Shown here: positions 59,416 to 64,000 of the stretch, piece after piece
Layout: each line of letters begins with the position of its first letter
Numbering within the stretch: the stretch's first letter is position 1
Source of the DNA: Pseudomonadota bacterium
Lineage (GTDB): Bacteria; Pseudomonadota; Gammaproteobacteria; Burkholderiales; Rhodocyclaceae
NCBI GenBank assembly: GCA_018262195.1
Contig: JAGTRS010000005.1
Location: 1 to 64,000 of the forward strand
Direction: 5' to 3'
DNA length: 64,000 nucleotides
The notes under the pieces: model-generated
Database searches by the model: none
What the model was told of the DNA's origin: nothing
Seen by the model: the letters and a program-made list of their open reading frames with translations, nothing else
Translations under genes and position numbers: made by a program

Positions 59416-60455
59416 GCAAGGCACTGCGTTGGTCCGAAAAATGGTTCCGCTTCGGTCTGTGGATCGTTGCCTTCGTATTCGCCAGCTTCCTGATCGGACT
59501 CGGTGGGACGATTGTCCAGAATCTGCCGAAGGTCGAGCATCGGATCACGCTCGAAGACTTCATCGACAAGCCGGCTGCCACAGCGCTGCGCGCCGAACTC
59601 AGGGCGATGCAGGAGAAGCGGCAGGCAGCGCAGGATGCCCACGATCAGGCCCAACTCAAGCTCAACGGCGCCCGTGCTAATTCGGCCGCGGCGCGCGACA
59701 CCTTCAACAACTGGCTGGCGACCCGCCATGCCACCAAACAGCCGGATCAGGATGCTGAGCTGATTGCCCGGACGCAGGCGCTCGATGAGCTGAAGATACT
59801 TGAACGCAAGGCGCTGGCCGATGTTGAGCGCCAGCAGCAGGGTCTGCTCGATGCCCGGCAGGCCGAGGAGCGGGCGCAACGTGACATGCGCGAACTGGAA
59901 CGGGAAGCCTCCGGCAAGCTCGCCGTGGCCTATCGCGATCAGGAATTGCGCGTTTTCGGCTACCGGCTGGCGCTGACCCTGCCGCTACTCGGCATTGCCG
60001 GCTGGCTGTTCGCCAAAAAACGGCAGAGCACCTGGTGGCCCTTCGTCTGGGGTTTCATCTATTTCGCGCTCTTCGCTTTCTTCGTAGAGCTCGTGCCCTA
60101 TCTGCCAAGCTATGGCGGCTACGTGCGCTACCTGGTCGGCATCGTCATTACTGTGCTGATTGGCCGTTACGCCATCGTGGCGCTCAATCGCTATCTGGAA
60201 AAACAGAAGCTGGCCGAAGCAATGCCGGATGTCGACCGGCGCAAGGAATTGAGCTACGACACTGCGCTGGCCCGGCTGTCCAAGAAAGCCTGCCCCGGCT
60301 GCGAGCGGCCGGTCGATCTGGCCAATACGGCAATCGATTACTGCCCGCATTGCGGCATCTGCCTGTTTGACCATTGCGGCGCCTGCAAGGAGCGCAAGAG
60401 CGCCTTTGCCCGCTTCTGCCACGCCTGCGGTGCGGCGGCGAGCGCCGGACACTGA
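59412..60455 (+). CDS. Membrane protein with coiled coil and C-terminal zinc ribbon
   Basis: 347 residues: TM about 15-36, a long coiled coil about 55-170 ([22 protein letters not shown] ... [15 protein letters not shown]), three further membrane segments about 183-255, then two zinc-ribbon cysteine sets CPGC...CPHC and CGAC...CHAC in the last 55 residues. No family known to me. Translationally coupled to DUF808 (ATGA), so they probably act together. Cytoplasmic zinc ribbon and periplasmic coiled coil, or the reverse, cannot be settled from the sequence. Confidence 0.7.
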   Translation: MSKALRWSEKWFRFGLWIVAFVFASFLIGLGGTIVQNLPKVEHRITLEDFIDKPAATALRAELRAMQEKRQAAQDAHDQAQLKLNGARANSAAARDTFNNWLATRHATKQPDQDAELIARTQALDELKILERKALADVERQQQGLLDARQAEERAQRDMRELEREASGKLAVAYRDQELRVFGYRLALTLPLLGIAGWLFAKKRQSTWWPFVWGFIYFALFAFFVELVPYLPSYGGYVRYLVGIVITVLIGRYAIVALNRYLEKQKLAEAMPDVDRRKELSYDTALARLSKKACPGCERPVDLANTAIDYCPHCGICLFDHCGACKERKSAFARFCHACGAAASAGH

Positions 60456-60498
60456 GGTCTTCTCGCTGCTTGCCGCGAAGAGGACTTTGGGTGAATCC

Positions 60499-60864
60499 TT
60501 ACTGCGCGCGTCGCTCCAGAGTGTTTCGATCAAGATTCTGTAGCGACCAGAAGAGGGAAATATCACCAGTCGTGATCAACCCTGCTTTAAGCGCCGAATC
60601 AAGCACCATCTCGGCATCTTTCCGGCGGCCGTAGATGGCGTAAACCTCCGCTTCAAGCAATGGGTCGATATCCGTCTCCCGCATGAGCAACTCCGAGGGG
60701 TCTGGTTGCGAAAACACGGAGGATTCGAAGTGCGGATAAGAGAATTTTTCGGTGTTTGTTCGCTTCAAAGGCGGTGTGTCGTCAAAGAGCAGCCCCGAAA
60801 TCGCATGATTTATCGATCCGAGTAGGCTGGCAATTGGCGCGAAGTAAGTTGCTTTATGTGTCAT
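60499..60864 (-). CDS. Small protein with FimV C-terminal-like repeat
   Basis: 121 residues from the ATG at 60862-60864. The C-terminal half LLEAEVYAIYGRRKDAEMVLDSALKAG is the TPR-like motif found at the end of FimV, where it binds polar regulators; the N-terminal half is unlike anything I know. It may be a remnant or a free FimV-C module. The in-frame extension of 29 codons upstream has no ribosome site. Confidence 0.6.
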   Translation of the reverse strand: MTHKATYFAPIASLLGSINHAISGLLFDDTPPLKRTNTEKFSYPHFESSVFSQPDPSELLMRETDIDPLLEAEVYAIYGRRKDAEMVLDSALKAGLITTGDISLFWSLQNLDRNTLERRAQ

Positions 60865-61319
60865 TGGAAATGTGCCTTGTAGTCGATGAGTCGGCGCGTT
60901 GAAAACAGCAACCGGCAGTTGGCAAATGTTTCTTGACTGAAGTTCCCGCAACCGGCCAGTGATGTGCGGGGCGAGGCCGTCAAGGAACTCTTGCTCTGAG
61001 CTAGAGCAGATCCTGTGCCAAAACCTAACCGCTTGATTAACTGTGATATTTATTCTGTCACCTGGTCCTGTGGCCAGGTTTTCGTCGTGACATGGCGACG
61101 GACTGGGAAGGCGATCTCATGGAATCCCGGCGTTTACTCGGTAAGGCGCTGTCCTTGAATAACGACAATTGTCTGGAAGGGCTTACCGTGGGCAAAACGA
61201 CGCTTCCGGGCGCTGGTACAGTCGGGAAATACCGGGGCGATTACATGCTGTAACAAATCGATGTCGGTTGGCTCTCTCCGTATTGCGTTGTTCAGATACA
61301 GATGTACGCTCGGGGAGAA
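60865..61319. other. Gene-free stretch with a hairpin
   Basis: 455 bp. Holds the hairpin ACCTGGTC/GGCCAGGT followed by a short T run (61060-61082) and an imperfect GTGA...TCAC palindrome at 61042-61062. No coding frame with a ribosome site. A transcript ending at the hairpin would be unannotated. Confidence 0.5.
61060..61082 (+). terminator. Possible intrinsic terminator
   Basis: ACCTGGTC-CTGT-GGCCAGGT with four T at the end; no gene upstream on this strand for 600 bp, so its transcript is unknown. Confidence 0.4.
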
Positions 61320-61439
61320 ATGATGAAAAAACTAATTGCAGGTCTTCTGGTTGTTTTTACCCTCAGCGGATGCTTCCCGATATTCGTTCCGGTGCACGAC
61401 CATCACCATGGACACCATCGCGGTTGGGGTGGTCGTTAA
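61320..61439 (+). CDS. Very small His-rich lipoprotein
   Basis: 39 residues from the ATG at 61320 (a second ATG follows at once) with GGGGAGAA upstream. Lipobox LSGC at residue 18, then FPIFVPVHDHHHGHHRGWGGR: six His in twelve residues. A surface- or periplasm-anchored peptide of this kind could bind Ni, Zn or Cu. Too short for family assignment; reading frame, signal and ribosome site support it. Confidence 0.55.
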   Translation: MMKKLIAGLLVVFTLSGCFPIFVPVHDHHHGHHRGWGGR

Positions 61440-61525
61440 TCGGCTGCCCAGCTGATCAGCGTCACGATGATCTCCCGCCTATGCAGCGATGTTCAATCAA
61501 TGCGACCTGACTGACGTACGGTGTT

Positions 61526-61550
61526 CCTGACGCAGGAGATTTGCGTCAGG
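61526..61550. repeat. Perfect 9-bp hairpin
   Basis: CCTGACGCA/TGCGTCAGG with loop GGAGATT, just beyond the stop of the SRPBCC gene at 61558. No T tract; may protect the 3' end of that mRNA. Confidence 0.5.
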
Positions 61551-61557
61551 TGACAGG

Positions 61558-62106
61558 TTACTTCCGGCGCAACATTTCAACGCCCAAGGCGTTGAATTGC
61601 TCGGCCAGCTCATGCTGCATGAAGTTGCTGGCGAGCGACGAGGGCAACCAGACTTCCGGTTCCAGTTCCAGACGGTAGTCCAGACGGGTGCCATTCTCGA
61701 AGGCTTGGACACGCATCTCGCTTTCCTGACGGCGGGCTGACCCTGCCAGCGACCGTGAGAGGATGCGCGTCGAATCGACCAGTTCAATGCGGCGCTCGCT
61801 CTCGTAACTGTGGATGAACGGACCGAAGCGCGCTTTGCCGCGCTGGAGAATGCGATAGATGTTGCCATGGTGATCGAGTATCTGGCTGTGGGTCAGTCCA
61901 GGCATGAAGTTCGTCATATGGTCAAAGTCGGTCAGCACGGCAAGCGCTACGGCTGGCGGGACGGCGACGCGGATGCTCAGCCGGGCAAAATAGACACCGT
62001 TGCGGTAGTCGACCTGAACTTCATCGTCGGTTATGGCTGCAGCTGGGAACGGTAGCCAAAGAAAAAAGGCCAGGGTCGCAAGCAGGTGGACAAGGCTGCG
62101 CATCAT
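61558..62106 (-). CDS. Exported SRPBCC (START-like) protein
   Basis: 182 residues, signal peptide about 1-24 (LLATLAFFLWLPFPAAA). Mature part has the polyketide cyclase/dehydrase fold pattern: VAVPPAVALAVLTDFDHMTNFMPGLTHSQIL, FGPFIHSYESERRIELVDSTRILSRSLAGS, a large lipid-binding cavity family. Periplasmic location suggests lipid or hydrophobic ligand handling. Monocistronic, function unknown. Confidence 0.78.
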   Translation of the reverse strand: MMRSLVHLLATLAFFLWLPFPAAAITDDEVQVDYRNGVYFARLSIRVAVPPAVALAVLTDFDHMTNFMPGLTHSQILDHHGNIYRILQRGKARFGPFIHSYESERRIELVDSTRILSRSLAGSARRQESEMRVQAFENGTRLDYRLELEPEVWLPSSLASNFMQHELAEQFNALGVEMLRRK

Positions 62107-62258
62107 TTCTGAATTTGGTGGCTTGTGGCTGAATGATATTGGTGCACGGCAATATTACAGCGCCCAGATGCTCCTCAGGTCACGAAATACACCTGACATC
62201 GGAACGGTCGGTCGATGGCAGTCTTCGCTCGGAGGTCATCAGTCCCGGGCATGCGCCA

Positions 62259-62642
62259 TCAGCCGCCAACCGTCTCGCAGGGCTTCAGCACTAGAATCGC
62301 TTCTTCGGGCAGCCCTGGCAGCCACGCCGTGACCAGCGCGCAGCGCCTCTCTGTGCAGATCGTATAGGGCGCCACATACGGCGATTGGCGCAGTTCAACC
62401 TGTGGTAGCGGGGGCAGGGCTGGCCTGTAATGCCATTCGCCGCCCTCGAATACAGCCTGTTCAGGCGGTTCCATGCCTGCACCGGTGCCGCGGACCCGGG
62501 CTTCGGTTAGAAGCAGGGCGCCTGCTTCCAGGCGGTAGTCTTCTTCCCAGCGCACCTTCTCGATCGAGTGCTGCCAGCGCAGGGTTATGTGGTCGCCCAG
62601 TGGCGCCAGCAGCAGTCCGGCAACCAGGCAAATGCTGTTCAC
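62259..62642 (-). CDS. DUF1850 protein, partner of the TRAP permease
   Basis: 127 residues from a GTG that overlaps the TGA of the permease gene (GTGA), which shows translational coupling. Hydrophobic start about 3-15, then ITLRWQHSIEKVRWEEDYRLEAGALLLTEARVRGTGAGMEPP, the WxHSIEK...WEE pattern of DUF1850, and a C-terminal Cys pair region (CTERRCALV). DUF1850 genes regularly follow TAXI-type TRAP permeases; the role is unknown. Confidence 0.85.
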   Translation of the reverse strand: MNSICLVAGLLLAPLGDHITLRWQHSIEKVRWEEDYRLEAGALLLTEARVRGTGAGMEPPEQAVFEGGEWHYRPALPPLPQVELRQSPYVAPYTICTERRCALVTAWLPGLPEEAILVLKPCETVGG

Positions 62643-64000
62643 GTGCCTGCGGCAAGTTTGCTGCGGGTAGCCAGGATATGCCAGCCGAGGAAGGCGGCGC
62701 TCATCGCAAAGCCGATTTCGTCGGTCAGTGGCAGCGCAGCGACCAGCATGAAGGCGCTGGCTGCGGCAAGCACGCGTTCCCAGGTGGCAAGCGGTGCGCG
62801 CAGATGACCGATGGCTGCTGCACCCCACAGCACGATGGCCAGCAGGGCCTTGCCGACGATATAGCTCACGGCCAGCAGGCTTGGGTCGCCCTGCAGCATC
62901 AGGGCGTTGTCGTACACCGCCATGTAGGGAATGACGAAACCGGCGATGGCGATCTGCACGGCCTTGAAGCCGATTTTCATCGGTGATTCCTTGGCGATCG
63001 AACTGGCGGCAAAGGCGGCAAGGGCGACCGGGGGGGTCAGATCCGCCATGATGCCGAAATAGAAGACGAACATGTGGCTGACGATCAGAGGCACGCCGAG
63101 CTTGAGCAGTGCTGGCGCGGCAATCGAGCTGGTAATGATGTAGTTCGGGATGGTCGGAATGCCCATGCCGAGCAGCAGGCAGACCAGCATGGTCAGGAAG
63201 AGCGAGATGAACAGGCTGTGTTCGCCAACCTTGAGGATGAAACCGGCGAAATTGGAGGCAGCGCCGGTCAGGGTCAGGATGCCGATGATGACGCCAACAA
63301 TGGCGCAGGCGATGCCGACCGGCAGTGCCTGGCGCGCCCCGTCGATCAGGGTGCTGCGCAGGGTATGCAAGGTCTTCTTGCCACCCCTGATCCCAAAACA
63401 GACAACGATCAGCGTGCCGATCACCGCCAGCACCGGATAGACGCCCCACTTGACGAGCAGGCTGCAGGCCAGCGCGACACCGAGCCAGAAGACGTAACGG
63501 AAGGCAGTCGACGACATCCGGGCAGCGATGGTGGCGCCGAGGATCAGGATGGCGGTCAGTGCCAGGCCGACCATGCCGGAATACATCGGCGTGAAACCGT
63601 TGAACAGCATCCAGACCAGGGCCGCCAGCGGCAGTACGAGGTGCCACTGGGCGCGCATCGCATGCCAGGGATTCGGGCATTGGTCCTTGGGCAGGCCGAG
63701 CAGGTTCTTGCGCCCGGCTTCAAGATGAACCATCCAGAAGGCCGTGAAGTAATAGAGCACGGCCGGGATCGTCGCCGCTTTGACGATGTCGGCGTAAGGT
63801 ACGTTGAGGTTTTCGGCCATGATGAAGGCGACCGCCCCCATCACCGGCGGCATGATCTGGCCGCCCATTGAGGATGTGGCCTCGACCGCGCCGGCAAAAA
63901 CGCCGGAATAGCCGAAACGCTTCATCAGCGGGATGGTGAACTGGCCGGTGGTCAGCACATTGGCGACGCCGGAACCGGAAATGGTGCCCATCAGGCCGGA
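62639..64000 (-). CDS. TRAP transporter fused permease, TAXI type (3' part)
   Basis: 453 residues visible; the start lies beyond the right edge and the frame is open to 64000 (...SGLMGTISGSGVANV). DctM-like large permease fused to the small subunit, as in TAXI-TRAP systems: GQIMPPVMGAVAFIMAE, GMGIPTIPNYIITSSIAAP, FYFGIMADLTPPVALAAFAASSIA are signature stretches of the 4TM/12TM fusion. Imports small carboxylates with a periplasmic TAXI binding protein, whose gene should lie further right. Coupled to DUF1850. Confidence 0.92.
   Translation of the reverse strand, partial: SGLMGTISGSGVANVLTTGQFTIPLMKRFGYSGVFAGAVEATSSMGGQIMPPVMGAVAFIMAENLNVPYADIVKAATIPAVLYYFTAFWMVHLEAGRKNLLGLPKDQCPNPWHAMRAQWHLVLPLAALVWMLFNGFTPMYSGMVGLALTAILILGATIAARMSSTAFRYVFWLGVALACSLLVKWGVYPVLAVIGTLIVVCFGIRGGKKTLHTLRSTLIDGARQALPVGIACAIVGVIIGILTLTGAASNFAGFILKVGEHSLFISLFLTMLVCLLLGMGIPTIPNYIITSSIAAPALLKLGVPLIVSHMFVFYFGIMADLTPPVALAAFAASSIAKESPMKIGFKAVQIAIAGFVIPYMAVYDNALMLQGDPSLLAVSYIVGKALLAIVLWGAAAIGHLRAPLATWERVLAAASAFMLVAALPLTDEIGFAMSAAFLGWHILATRSKLAAGT

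Noticed and set aside
61042..61062. CRP site GTGA...TCAC
   Set aside because: The gap between the arms is 11 bp rather than 6, and no gene follows at promoter distance.
62643..63680. Long minus-strand frame extending the DUF1850 gene upstream
   Set aside because: That part overlaps the TRAP permease in another frame; the GTGA overlap at 62639-62642 gives the natural start.
1..64000. tRNA or rRNA genes, CRISPR arrays, insertion sequences, prophage
   Set aside because: No T-loop consensus in a cloverleaf context, no regularly spaced repeats, no transposase, integrase or phage structural genes were seen.

Overview
The window looks like chromosome from a GC-rich betaproteobacterium of the Rhodocyclales/Azonexaceae type (Dechloromonas- or Azonexus-like). 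This rests on gene content only: a selenocysteine formate dehydrogenase, a PHA phasin, a PEP-CTERM protein, several NosL-like proteins, a fused TRAP permease with its DUF1850 partner, and many two-component and sigma-54 elements. No rRNA, tRNA, CRISPR array, insertion sequence or prophage was recognised.

Layout. 1-0.9 kb: 5' part of a selenocysteine-containing, Tat-exported formate dehydrogenase alpha subunit behind a near-perfect sigma-54 promoter with upstream palindromes. 0.9-5.6 kb: RNA helicase, DsrE-like protein, hybrid histidine kinase, trmA. 5.6-12.5 kb: PhnCDE-type ABC transporter (binding protein resembling the putative selenate subgroup) divergent from a sigma-54 response regulator and its kinase; the same palindrome as at the formate dehydrogenase lies between them. 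12.5-34.2 kb: a large metal/redox region with four NosL-like proteins, a DsbD/TauE-like membrane protein, an FNR-like regulator, two divergent fecI-fecR-TonB receptor cassettes each followed by a nosL-like gene, an FGE-like protein, and a long minus-strand operon (SCO, MacB-type ABC, membrane protein, thioredoxin, metal-binding small proteins, CPC-type P-ATPase). 34.4-64 kb: mostly housekeeping and unlinked genes (fliL-like, sirtuin, phasin, PEP-CTERM protein, parC, P-type cation pump, radical SAM, patatins, argC, RIO kinase, parE, nitroreductase, DUF808, TRAP permease).

Main new observation. Five promoters in the 13.7-34.3 kb region carry a 17-bp palindrome, consensus TGCGRCA-N3-TGYCGCA, whose centre is always 33.5-34.5 bp upstream of a TAnnAT -10 hexamer, i.e. 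near the class II activator position. They drive a nosL pair, a candidate ~66-nt small RNA with its own terminator, both fecI sigma factors (divergently), and the small gene heading the SCO/ABC/P-ATPase operon. This ties the whole region into one putative regulon that I read as copper/redox supply for anaerobic respiration. The regulator is not identified; the FNR-like protein inside the region is a candidate but the palindrome spacing is unlike a standard FNR site. A sixth copy of the palindrome lies in the formate dehydrogenase leader.

How the parts may work together (inference): the TonB receptors bring a metal complex or siderophore across the outer membrane under FecIR control, NosL-like and SCO/TlpA-like proteins handle periplasmic Cu(I) and thiols, and the P-type ATPase with its small partners moves copper across the inner membrane. 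The selenate-like transporter may supply selenium for the selenocysteine enzyme at the left edge.
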